Shown here: positions 9,420 to 19,553 of the stretch, piece after piece | Layout: each line of letters opens with the position of its first letter | Position numbering within the stretch: the stretch's first letter is position 1 | Assembly (NCBI GenBank): GCA_016648135.1 | Contig: JADDOH010023006.1 | Span: forward strand, 118,704 to 182,703 | Reading direction: 5' to 3' | From: Agrypnia vestita | Taxonomy: Eukaryota > Arthropoda > Insecta > Trichoptera > Phryganeidae | DNA: 64,000 nucleotides | Translations under genes and position numbers: made by a program | The notes under the pieces: generated by a model | The model's input: the letters and a program-made list of their open reading frames with translations, nothing else | Database searches by the model: none | What the model was told of the DNA's origin: nothing

Positions 9420-11959
9420 AAAGGGGTTGTAACCTCTCTCATACAAAGTTTGCATAGTCGCCGACATTTAAAAAAAAATTGCGGCCAGCAATGAATCTTA
9501 TATAAATCGATAGAGGTCATTTATACAAACATAAAATTATACCGTCATAAACTCCTAAAGCGTCAGATTTCTGAGATATTCACACATAAATATTGCTATT
9601 TTGTACCTATGAAGTGTCATCCAAATGACACAATTAATAAGTAAGTATTGTTAAAAAACAGTGCGATTACGTGAATTTATGTTATTCTTTTTAAATAATT
9701 GTAAAGGTGATGAAATGTTACTGTTTTCACTGAATTTTTGAAGTTGGGCATATAAATATACCTAACGAGAAAAAAGGTAAATTATTTCATGATGACGAGT
9801 ACTTAAGTGAGAATGGGACGAAAATACGGCGTTACATTTTTTATCTCACTTGTAGCTTCGTATATTAGGCACTTTCACTTTGTCGCTTTGTAACGCACTG
9901 TGCGCAAGCATACCTACAAGCATACGTATTTCATTATTTCCTTTTCATCGTGTTTGTTGTTACCGAATTGTTTTGTTTGACTATTATTTAATTGTAATTG
10001 TTTTCGTTGTGTTTGTTGTTACCATTGGACCATATGAGGCAAACAAATCTGATGCCGAAATTATGACTAAATTGACACGGGAGGACGATGACAATCCATT
10101 CCATTGGTTTTTCGAAAAAGATGATGTCTTTATTTTTGACCGAGGTTTTAGGGACGTCATGGAAAAGATTCATGAAGTAGGTTACAAAGCTTTTATGCCC
10201 GTGACGAAATATGAAACTGAATGACAACTCACTACTCAACAGGCCAACGAACGAACGAACTCACGTAAAGTAACCTTGTGTCGCTGGGTGGTTGAGACCA
10301 TTAATGGTCGTTTAAAAACTCAGTTTCGGAAATTGCGATTCCAATATGCAAACATAGCCGTACCACATTTGTACGAAGAAGTTAAAATCACATGTGCCCT
10401 TATTAACTCATTCGGAGTTAGATTGACAGATAACGAGCTGGTGTACGAATTTATTAATGAGATTTATCTTAAACATGATTCACCAAATAATTTGATTACG
10501 CAAAATAATTTCAATCAGCACCGAACTATTTTTCAAGCCTTGGAAGTGAGTAGTGGCTTTGAGCAGTTTCCGGTGCTAAATTATAATGATTTAATCATAA
10601 TGGCTCTAGGGCCTTATCAAGTTAATCAAGCCAGGAGCTATTACGCCGAACATGTCAAAGAAAATGGTGATTTTTTATAGAAGTGTGCAGAGATAATATT
10701 GACTACAATTTAAGTATATACAATATTATGGCTTTAGACCCGTGGCTCGTAAGGGAAAAAATTCAATCGAGGCATCATAGTACTCGGATATATTTTGTGT
10801 ATATTTTGATTGACAACCATTTACAAGGTCGTCAAAAAGTAATCGGCCATTATTGTAACTATCTGGTTGGGAATCGAACACTTGGATGTTGCGCACATGT
10901 CATGTGCATTGTGTGTATATGGCATGGGCAAGATATCAAAATGATCCTCCAGATCCACCTGCTGGATTTTTGGAAGGATTATTCCAGGTTCCCGACGAAG
11001 AATGATAAAAAAGTTAAAAAATGATGTCCACTCACAACTTAAAAATAGTATTAATAGTAAAATAGTGTTAATTTATATTAATTATAATTAAAAATAGTAG
11101 TTTTGTGTTGTATGTATGGTGGGCAATATTAAATGTCGATACCTACTTTATTTCTCATTGTTTAATTTATTCGCCCAACTCTTATTGTAGTAGCGAATCG
11201 AGAGAAGAAATGCAACGTCGACGAGATACCGTTAATGACCTATTCTAAGAATATTTTCAAATTAATGTTTCTCGAATGATTTAGATAATAATAAAAATGT
11301 CGTATAAGAAACAAAGTATGATTTTTAGTAACACCTATCATTGTATTTGTAAAGTTGGCAGACTGAAAGTGCGTAATATGCGAAGCAATAAGTGGGAGAA
11401 GAAATGCCACGTCCATTGGACATATTTTCGTCCCATTCTCACTTACCGGATGGGTACTTTACGTTTCGAATGTTGAAAACTGAATATGTCTTGCTTTGTA
11501 AGGTTTCGCCTCAGCACGCAGGCATTATTTTGTAATTCTTAGAATTAAATATTTAGAGGTTTTGATTAACCAATAAGTAATAATAAGTAATAACTCGTCA
11601 TTCTTAAATAATTTACCTCATTTCTCATTAGGTATATTTTTACACCCAACTTCAAAATTCAGTGAAAAGAGAAACATTCCATCACCTTTACAATTATTAA
11701 AAGAGAATAACGTAAATTCACGTAATCGCACAGCTTTTTAACAATACTTACTTATTGACTGTGTCATTTGGATGACACTTCATAGGTACAAAATAGCAAT
11801 ATTTATGTGTAAATATCTAAGAAACCCGACGCTTATGGAGTTTATGAACTTATAATTTTATGTTTGTATAAATGTCCTCTATCGATTTATATAGGATTTA
11901 TTGTTGGCCGCGATTTTTCAAGAAATGGCGGGTGTATGCAAAAATGTTACAACCCCTTT
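9420..11959 (+). mobile_element. 2.5-kb DNA transposon with very long terminal inverted repeats
   Basis: The left arm 9420-9800 and right arm 11593-11959 are inverted copies with scattered differences. Both start AAAGGGGTTGTAAC, both contain GAAGTGTCATCCAAATGACA, TAAGTAAGTATTGTTAAAAA and GGTGATG, and both reach GACGAGT. Further inverted matches continue inward (GTGAGAATGGGACGAAAATA at 9806-9825 against 11433-11454; CACTTTCA against 11363-11372), separated in the right arm by about 135 bp of other sequence. A damaged transposase lies between them. No convincing target-site duplication could be read (left flank ATAAATAT, right flank GTCATGTA). The long arms would allow a snap-back structure. 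Confidence 0.9.
10024..11014 (+). pseudogene. DDE-type (DDE_Tnp_4-like) transposase with C-terminal SWIM-like zinc motif, broken
   Basis: Segments in order: GPYEANKSDAEIM, then DDVFIFDRGFRD (one catalytic Asp context), then after an in-frame TGA at 10222-10224 QLTTQQANERTNSRKVTLC and RWVVETINGRLK (the last acidic residue of the triad). The frame then shifts within the T run near 10671-10676 and continues with YNIMALDPWLV and VIGHYCNYLVGNRTLGCCAH, a CxC...CCAH SWIM-like zinc motif. Another frameshift (about 10905) follows before the end PDPPAGFLEG...VPDEE. The N-terminal third, including the first catalytic Asp and any DNA-binding domain, is missing, so the copy cannot be autonomous. The superfamily is not assigned here; HMM comparison with DDE_Tnp_4 families would settle it. 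Confidence 0.8.
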
Positions 11960-12604
11960 GTCATGTAAATCTTGTATATTGTCTATGATTTACATATTTT
12001 TCCTCAGAAATTTCCTATGAAATGTCAAAATGTATGATACAATTTTCGAAACTTTAGTGTTATTTAATATAAAAATCTTATTTAAACGAAAATTATCTGT
12101 CATTTTGTTATTAGCACATTCAATAATATCGTGAAATACTTATTTTCATTGTATACACAATGGGACCATGATCTTGGATTTAGAAAAATATAATATACTA
12201 TATCATGATTTTGTTTCTCTAAATAAAATATTTAAAAAAAAAGCATTACTAAAAACGAAAACAAACTCTTTACATATTATCATCGTCACTGGGAAGGGCC
12301 TGATCATCAACATCCGTAGATTGACCCTACCCTGACTTGTGCCTGGTTTCCCCAGCTTTGAGTTAACAAGCCACTCTCGGCACACCCTTTCGCCAATCAT
12401 TCTCCACCCAAAAGATTGTTGAGATCGCGAAAGGACTTTTTCGAGGTGGTACTGCACAGTGTGGCATATTTGTGTATAAACATACACATTTAGAAGTAAC
12501 TTTAATATTAAATCGAATGAGAACGATACAATATTTTGTGTTCCCTGTACTTCATGGAATGGGATCACGGGCACTCACTGAAACTAATCTAAGGCGACTT
12601 GAAA
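11960..12604. other. AT-rich spacer with a dispersed repeat
   Basis: About 12193-12272 (TACTATATCATGATTTTGTT ... AAACTCTTTA) reappears at 32446-32541. A 123-codon minus-strand frame (12203-12574) has no recognisable domain and is taken as chance. Confidence 0.5.
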
Positions 12605-12755
12605 CATTTGAAAAGTGAATTAGCAGACGTTTAAAAGTAAGCTGGAATGATAGGCCGGCAAACGACAATGTGATGGTCCGGATAAGAAAGGAAAGAAAAC
12701 CCGAAAATCGCTGTTTTGGCTATACCACTGGACATCACAGACAAAAAGGACTCGC

Positions 12756-12938
12756 CACAGGTGTCCGGGGATGGTTGCGACCAATTAGCGCACTCCTCCT
12801 TGACGCCGGGCTCCCAGACCGCCACGACATAGTCAGGAGGGCTGGGACAGGCTTCTTCCTTGACGCCAGGAACAGCGTCTAGCGGCAGAACTCCTTCGTC
12901 ACCAGAACCTGGTTCTTGCTTCACTTCCATATCGTCAC
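12756..12938 (-). CDS. Orphan KQEPGS N-terminal coding exon, copy at 12.8 kb
   Basis: ATG at 12930; encodes MEVKQEPGSGDEGVLPLDAV, PGVKEEACPSPPDYVVAVWE and PGVKEECANW to DTC. Exon limits are read as acceptor ATGCGCAG just before 12938 and a donor at TGTG|GCGAGTCC. The same 183-bp length is found in the 34.1 and 44.8 kb copies. It is one of three copies preceded by the conserved 5' UTR module (donor at 13200). No zinc-finger exon lies between it and the next KQEP exon at 5.9 kb, so it is an orphan, an alternative first exon of a gene to the left, or a relic. Sequence similarity to the 34-kb copy continues through the intron to about 12605. Confidence 0.75.
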
Positions 12939-13199
12939 CTGCGCATAGAAAGGTTCTATTTTATTATAATGGTCCTTGTGGACTCCTGGTTTCACCCAAT
13001 TCACTGTAATTATTGCTCTCATATATAATACTGCAATGACGTCTAGATGTCATAATACAATATTATACGTAAAACCACCGCGCGGTTGGTTTGTGAAGAT
13101 TTCTGACGACTATATTGTATGTTGCCAAGCGAATTCGATGCGAAATATCACTTGGACATTAATATTTAGACGAAATCTGCAATTTTAAATATTAATTAC

Positions 13200-13400
13200 C
13201 TGGACTTTAACTGACTTAGAACCGCTAACGAAGTAATCACAAAGCAAGTGACCAAAGGAATGGTGCACGCGCTTTGGAATTATCTATGGCTTGATCAAGT
13301 TGGCCCCCACACGTCGCGGAACAATGAGCCTGTGAAGAATCATAATATAATCATGTATTGGCCTTCATATAATTATATGTGTCGTGTGCGACGTTCCGAC
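13200..13400 (-). promoter_or_regulatory. 5' UTR exon and proximal promoter module, copy at 13.2 kb
   Basis: Minus-strand exon ends at 13200 with GTCCAG|GTAATT. It contains CACTTGCTTTGTGATTACTT and ATAGATAATTCC, conserved with the copies at 34809, 38982 and 45359. The intron between it and the coding exon carries the conserved TGACGTCTAGATGTCA palindrome-like box (13037-13052). The distal CCAAT-containing part seen in the other copies is cut off here by other sequence after about 13400. Confidence 0.65.
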
Positions 13401-13410
13401 CCCGTTCATA

Positions 13411-13453
13411 TTTTGTAAATATAACATCGACATCCGATGTTATATTTACAAAA
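13411..13453. repeat. Perfect 19-bp-arm palindrome
   Basis: TTTTGTAAATATAACATCG at 13411-13429 and its exact inverse at 13435-13453 are separated by ACATC. The inner part, ATAACATCGACATCCGATG, is repeated once more directly after it (13456-13474). Confidence 0.9.
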
Positions 13454-13512
13454 GCATAACATCGACATCCGATGAAGAAAATGACGAGTTTGGCTGCAAA
13501 TATATCGTCCCC

Positions 13513-15313
13513 TTAGGCCCGGTTGTTTCAAGTTCGATCAAAGTAATCGTAGAGTTTAAACTCAAATTTTTAGTACATTTTTCAAAAACGGGTTGTTTCA
13601 ACTCGGATTAAGCGTAATCTGTCAGAGAATTCTGAGCGGAAATCTTAGATTAAGCTCTCGGTCAGAGACGCACATGCGCACTGCTCAATGTAATTGACAT
13701 CTGTCAATAAAATATATTTTTATTAATTTTACGACATTTTACATACAAAGTGTCGAAATATACAATATTATGTAGGGTGACACAGGCTTTTCTGACGATC
13801 GACTGATCCTAAAGTATATCCTTAACAGGAGAAGTAATTTAGTTAGATCTCGAACAATACTTTTTTGTCAGAAGAAATTGATTTTTCCGCAACTCTAAAT
13901 GAATTTTACTGCAGGGCATTGTCGACAATATTTTTTTTTCAAGGTTTCTATTTCACTCGGGTTTTGATAATTTTACATTTATATCCATGAAAGGTGCATA
14001 GGTGATTTATCTGGAACACTGCTTCTTGGACTGCGGATAGTGTCAGGCATTACCAGAGCAATGGCTGACCACAGACCACATTTTAGTCAGCCGAAGAGCA
14101 CTATAAAAATCAGAAATATATTTGTTATTATGTCCAAACAAAATATCAAGTTACGACAAACGGTACTAGGTACCAGATTTGGTAATTGCTATATTGTAGG
14201 AGAGCGGGACTATGCCCTCAAACCAAATGTACAGCAATTTTTAATGCTACAATGGGCCTGAAGGCCCAATTTTAATTGCGGTCCGACAAGAACACCTAGA
14301 TTTTAAAGAAATCAGAAAGATGTATTGCGACCTCACCGGGAATCGAACTCGGAATTCTCAGTATGCAGAGCCAGTGACATGGCCACTGGTTTGGTTATGT
14401 GGAACAGATGAGCAAAGAAAGGATGGCAAGGAAAATTGTTTGTCGAAAGCAGCAGAAGCAGAGGACGTCCGCGGAATAATAGTAATAAAACAATATATTC
14501 GGTGTATGAAATTCTTTTATTTTATTGTATTTTATATACCTACCTATTAACGGGAAAATGAATATTTTAATAAAAAATACAACTTGTAATAAAATTAAGC
14601 CAGATCTCTTTTGGCATTATGCCTTTCCAAAACAACTTCGTGAATTTCCTGTCGATTCTTTAGATAGTTGGGTTTTGAAAATATCTAACTGAACCACATA
14701 TAATTTATTCTGCATATCAGTCGTAGGCATTTGGATTCACTTTTCTTATTACCTGCAAACAAAGAAAAGGTTATAAACAGAAAAACTAAAGAAATACAAT
14801 ACAGATCAAATAAAAACATATTGTTCTTCCAAACACTAAATAGGTAAGATAACATTTAATTTCGTCAATAACTAACCTTCCTGGCGCTTTTCATCGTATT
14901 CTCGAATCTACTTCGAAAATCTGTTGGACAGTACGCATTTAGGCGGGAACAAAGCAACAAAACATTAAATTAGTTGCGTAATGCGGCCCACTAGTCTCTT
15001 TTCATCTTCTTGTGGAAATCTTCAGTAAAACAGCACCGTTGATGACATGTTTCGAAACATTTGCTTTGATCTGCTTGCTCTCTGTTGCTGTCAAATGAAA
15101 TATAAATTATGTGCTGCCATATGCAAAATTATTTTGGCGTGCATTTGTCTATGATTTTTATTTTACGCAATTGCAACACCCCTAATCCGATTTTAAAAGA
15201 TTTTTAATTTGAAACACCTCAATTCTTTGAGATTTCGCGTGACCTTGAGGTTAAACTCAATTTAAGCCAGTATTTCCGCTTACTTTGATCGAACTTGAAA
15301 CAACCGGGCCTAA
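13513..15313. mobile_element. 1.8-kb DNA transposon with 34-bp perfect terminal inverted repeats
   Basis: Left TIR 13513-13546 starts TTAGGCCCGGTTGTTTCAAG and ends TTCGATCAAAGTAA. Right TIR 15280-15313 is its exact reverse complement. The termini (GGCCCGGTTGTTTCA) resemble PIF/Harbinger ends, but TTA left and TAA right lie inside the inverted repeat and no direct 3-bp duplication can be read. The interior has no intact transposase. 14590-14760 on the minus strand shows only broken coding-like sequence. A SINE lies inside at 14321-14394. A lone copy of this TIR is at 35898-35930. Confidence 0.85.
14321..14394 (-). mobile_element. tRNA-derived SINE head fragment
   Basis: On the minus strand: GGCCATGTCACTGGCTCTGC ... 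GAGTTCGATTCCCGGTGAGGTC. The Pol III B box (GTTCGATTCCC) and flanking GTGAGGTC match the SINE at 54716-54890. It lies inside the 1.8-kb TIR element. Confidence 0.7.
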
Positions 15314-16728
15314 GTGACATTTGAGTACTTTTGAGATAAGGAGGTTTAAACATTCAAAACGTGATATTAAATAAAGTACAAATAATATTATTTTTTTGCA
15401 GTGTTGTAAATAATTTAAGAGTGCATCACATGCAATAAAAATATTCAGGATAAATTTATATTTCATATTAATAAAAAAGTTTTTTGCACTTAGTGACTTT
15501 TACCTGGACAGAAAAAAAGATGTTTTACTAAATATTTTTTTCTAGGGAATGATGTTACACTATGTTAAAATACACTCTCATTTAATATTAAATAAGTTGT
15601 ATTTTAGTTTAAAAAAACATCAAATGCGAAAAAAAGATATTAATAACATGTTTACAGTAGATTATCTAATAATCTTCTCCGCTAACATTTTTTTCACAAT
15701 CGGCTGGCTGGGGAGCCAGCCTATTATGAAAACAAATTTCATTTCATTCTGAAACAATAACAATAATAATAAATTATGATTAATAAATATTATAAACATT
15801 TAGTACTATTACTAGAAATATTTTTTTAATCTAACTTTTATCTAAAATCGATCTAGATGTAGTGAAAAAGCACAGCGCCTAGTTAAATGGGCCATGATTT
15901 CTCCGAAAACGGAATATTATGGAATTTCGAATATTATAATATACCTAAGTAATTTAAAAAGATGTTTTTAAGAGCAATTAAGTAATTGCACATACTTAGT
16001 TATTTATTATTTATACACACATTATGACATGCTATACTAGTCATATTATAAAATTAAAATTTGTTCAAGAAATTGGATATTCGGAATTCCCATTGCAAAT
16101 ATAATTACGATAATGACAAAAGAAATGTTAATGCACATATCTTATGTTCTAGGAAATGTATGGTAAAGCTTTTCTTGAAACGTAATCTGATCCTAAGCAA
16201 CTCAATTCTATTCTAAGAATTTAGACCAACTAGGCAATTCAGAATATTTGTATAATGAAATATAAATGTGTAAATAATACAAAATATCTATATATAGGTG
16301 ATGAAGCTCTCCTACTGTGGGGAATATCTGGATTATATTATTTGCACTTGCTAAAAGGAATTTACATGGGCCTTTCTTTGTTTTGATATTTGGCATTACC
16401 TTTATAAATAAACTATTTTTTATATGTGCACAACGGTGCTCAATTTATTTTTCCGCGTTCCGAAAAACGTATTATGCTGGTTTATTTCGAAGTTGAAATG
16501 AAATTTATATAAAATGCAGGTATAACTTTGAGCAGTCATTTCATAGTTATACGCAATGGTTACTTTCATACGTTTAGTCGTCTATATTCGCTTACATAAT
16601 TATTAAAATGATATAATTTTGATAAAATTCTTCGGAAATAAAAAAAAAACTCTATTTTTTAACAAATGTTTCCCTCTCCCGATACTTCAAATACAATAAT
16701 TTAATAAGAAGTCACATTTGGAGACTAA
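15314..16728. other. AT-rich DNA, no gene seen
   Basis: No frame over 70 codons, and no repeat boundary could be placed. Confidence 0.45.
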
Positions 16729-17374
16729 GGGCTTGTTCAGACACGCGGGAATCGTGCGATTGCAAATCGCACGTTTTGAAACCGCATATTTGTGTCATGT
16801 GTTCAGAAAGCCGCGGTTAATAAGCGATTTGTGTGCGCGAATAGCATCAGTATACACGTCAGTTTGACAGCTCCGGTGCCGGTCTCCATCTTTGAATATC
16901 AGAGATAAATTCGCTCATTACTTTGTGAACGATGGCCGTGTTCCATGGCAAGACACAAAAATATCATTCTGTCAATTCATTTTTGGTGAATAAATACTTA
17001 CATAACCAAAATACTATTTTTTTCCATCGTGTCTACACCATTTACAAATAACTCCGTCATCTCCTGCCAAGCTTGGTTCTTGACAATTTTATTTGAGTAA
17101 TCCTCACATTGAAGATCCCACATTGCAGGTTTTTTCTCCACTTTATCAATAAAAAAATCAGTGTCCAAGCGATCCATAACGAGCTCCTGTTGTGACAGGA
17201 GCACGCGGGCGCCGCGCGATTCTATTTTCTAGCGGTTGAGTGGCGGGCATCGGGCGGTTCGACTAAACGCGCGGTTATGTCTGAACGATTACATACAAAC
17301 CTACATAAATAAGATCCGCGCGGATCCCACGCGATTCTGAAACCGCGCGGTTCCCGCTGTGTCTGAACAAGCCC
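16729..17374. mobile_element. 646-bp PIF/Harbinger-like element carrying a MADF exon
   Basis: Left end GGGCTTGTTCAGACACGCGG starts at 16729; right end at 17351-17374 reads TTCCCGCTGTGTCTGAACAA+GCCC. These are 23-24-bp inverted repeats with one extra base. GGGC-x-TGTTCAGAC ends are typical of Harbinger-type elements. Subterminal sequences are rich in GCG boxes (GCGATTTGTGTGCGCGAATA; CCGCGCGGATCCCACGCG). The flank reads GACTAA before and GACAAT after, so a 3-bp duplication GAC is possible if three bases were added. The element encodes no transposase, only a MADF exon. Confidence 0.8.
17046..17177 (-). CDS. MADF-domain first exon inside a Harbinger-like element
   Basis: ATG at 17177 gives MDRLDTDFFIDKVEKKPAMW, then DLQCEDYSNKIVKNQAWQEM and TELF. 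This is the first two-thirds of a MADF domain (FI-x-x-V-x-x-x-P-x-[ML]W-D, Y, W-x-E-[MI]). The exon closes at ELF|GTAAAT, a fair donor. MADF proteins bind DNA, and in PIF/Harbinger elements a Myb/MADF-like second protein helps bring the transposase to DNA. No second exon or transposase is found between the TIRs, so it is truncated. The in-frame upstream MLLSQQELV extension is possible but lacks MADF similarity. A diverged relative is at 2683-2811. Confidence 0.7.
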
Positions 17375-17609
17375 GACAATACCAAAAATATTGGCCGCGT
17401 AGATTGGTTCGGCGCTGTTCTGAGAAGCGCACTCCACGTCCTCGGACGAATACTTCGGAGCAGTAGGTAATTCCTGGTTCGATTCGTCGATGCCTTAATC
17501 CGTCTGCATTCGAAGAGCTGTGAAGCCGGTGCCTGTTCATGAGGACACGTGGTTGAGATCTTCGATGAAGAAAGGCCGATGATGCACGAAGAAAGAAAAT
17601 GTGACGTAG
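17375..17609. other. Spacer with mixed composition, no gene assigned
   Basis: More GC than its surroundings. Minus-strand frames up to 126 codons cross from the Harbinger element into this DNA and are judged chance. Confidence 0.4.
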
Positions 17610-17800
17610 CCAATGATATAAACAGTAGATACGTTACAGCGTGAAATCTTGGCAACTCAAAACTTAAGTAATTGCCTTATTGCATTCGTTATCGAATGGA
17701 CCTTCTTTGTGATCGAGCGCAACGATACGACGTAAAAAAAAGTCCCCGGGAAAAAGGTACAGAGTATCGCACACTGAGCGACCCTTTTTTAATTCTATTA
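17610..17800 (+). repeat. Dispersed repeat, inverted partner at 58820-58995
   Basis: GATATAAACAGTAGATACGT, then GATCTTGGCAACTCAAAA-like and ATTCGTTATCGAATGGACCT match the minus strand of 58820-58995 with small differences. Class unknown. Confidence 0.65.
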
Positions 17801-17815
17801 ATTATGATAAGATTA

Positions 17816-18293
17816 GTTATACCCACATTCATTTCTAATATCTGCATTCTTTACTCTATCATAAATTGATTTTCCACACATACGTTTGAGGAATCTCATC
17901 TCCACTGCATTCAATCTACTTTTGTTCCTCTTCTGCCAGCTCCAGGCTTCGCTTCTATACATCAGTGTTCGTACCAGAATTCCATTATGTACCGCTAGGT
18001 TTGCCTCGGTAAACATATTTCTATTAGAAACTATCGCGTTCAAAGCACCGTTCACCCTATTCCCCGCAGTCACTCTCCTCTCGATATCTTTCTCAACATT
18101 CCCTCTTCTATCGAACATACTTCCCAAGTACACAAACTCATTTACCTGTTACAAACATTCATTACCTACTAGAATTTCACACGTTGTCTTACTTTTCTCT
18201 TTCTCGAATACCATCACTTTTGACTTGTTTACGTTCATAATAAGGTCACTTTCCTTGCATACATCATACATCATGTCTGTAATTTCTGTCTAT
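17816..18293 (-). pseudogene. RTE-like reverse transcriptase C-terminal fragment
   Basis: Minus-strand frame: LIMNVNKSKVMVFEKEK, one in-frame stop, then EFVYLGSMFDRRGNVEKDIE, RRVTAGNRVNGALN and LNAVEMRFLKRMCGKSIYDR. This is the thumb region of the same family as 1035-1722. It is 5'-truncated and ends abruptly at about 17816. Confidence 0.85.
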
Positions 18294-18371
18294 ATACAAT
18301 TTTTTATATTTCATGTATAGCTTGTATTATAATTAAATACATGTATACGTATATGGAACGCATTTACTTTT

Positions 18372-18570
18372 ATTTTATTTTTTTATTTATCTATTTATTT
18401 TCTTTACATTTTTGGAATATTTATAGTCTCACAGAACGTCTAAAAAGAAGTATTAAAATTTAATTTATTTCAAATTTCACTAATAATAATATTTATTAAA
18501 AATTAATTCATTTTTAATTTCATTGATAATAATTATTAAAATTTAATTTAATTAAAATTTCGCTAAAAAA
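18372..18570 (-). mobile_element. Fold-back family, partial copy
   Basis: On the minus strand, TTTTTTAGCGAAATTTTAAT is followed by three diverged subrepeats (GAAATTAAAAATGAATTAAT and the like). These match the AT-rich half of copy A (3430-3680). The hammerhead-like end is missing here. Confidence 0.6.
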
Positions 18571-18766
18571 GGTCTAAAAAGACGTTTGTCTTCAGTTTGT
18601 CGCAGGTTCATTTTCAAAATTGAATGTTACACTGTTACTAAATATTATTCATTTTATAAACAGAAGAGATAAAAATTTCAAATAAGAAAAAAAATAATTT
18701 TATTAACATTTATATAAATAATAAAACACATCACTAAATATAATGGTATTCCCGCTATTTGTTTTC

Positions 18767-19553
18767 AGGTGAGCTCTCTAACGAACGATGACTGGCGAAC
18801 TTCACACACGAAGGACATTTTTTTTTGTGCGTTTTCAAATGTATCAGCCAATGCGTGTATTCGAATGTCTCCAGACTTCACAAGTAAAGGGTTTGTCTTC
18901 TGAGTGTGTTTTAAAGCGACTCAACAAATTAGATCGCTGACTAAACGATTTGTCGCGACTTCCCAAGTAAAGGGCCTTTCTCCTGTATGTGTTTTCAAAT
19001 GAACCAATAAATGGCTCTCGAGGCGGAACGATTTTTTAGTCACCGCAAAAGGAACTGTTTCTCCAGTATTGTCTTTCTGTGGCTGAAAAATATCTTACAG
19101 TACTCACAAGCAAAGAACATTTCTCCAGCGTTTCTATTCGAATGCATGAAGAGACTTTTTCTGGGTGAATTCTGGCACATGCGATATGAAACCATGTCTT
19201 TCAACGAGTTCTTTCTTGGAAACTTTGCTATCAAAGAGCTTTTCATGTACGTGACTTCTCAAGTATCTTGAAAGTGACTGTCTGTACTCTCTTTAGTCAT
19301 TCTAAAAAATAGGATTTTTCTGGTGTGTGTTCTAGAGTGCGCTAACATTCTACTTCAGTCACGGAATGTTTTATCGCATGATTTAAAAGAAAATAGTGTT
19401 CCCACTGTAGGTATGTTTTTCAGGTGAGTCAACAAGCTAGTCCTCTGACGGTAGATTTTTGGAAAATTTTAGCACAAAAAGTTTTTTTTCTCCTGTGTGT
19501 CTTTTCTCGTTTGTCAGCAAGCCCGATTTCAGCCTAAACGATTTTTTACAGAC
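18767..19553 (-). pseudogene. Decayed continuation of the zinc-finger array
   Basis: Directly after the stop at 19554 the same frame still reads VCKKSFRLKSGLL ... HTGEKK. Around 19100-19150 AGEMFFACEYCKIFFSHR is recognisable, and around 18960-19020 an SFRLESHLLVHLKTHTGERP finger, in different frames. The finger linker TGEK is still visible, so the ancestral exon ran about 780 bp further. Loss probably followed the nonsense change GAA to TAA (FTC-E-VC to FTC-stop) at 19554-19556. Confidence 0.75.

Noticed and set aside
12203..12574. 123-codon minus-strand frame
   Set aside because: No domain, and part of it overlaps a dispersed repeat shared with 32.4-32.5 kb.
17275..17655. 126-codon minus-strand frame and overlapping 71-79-codon frames
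   Set aside because: They straddle the right TIR of the Harbinger-like element and unrelated flank, so they cannot be one ancestral gene.
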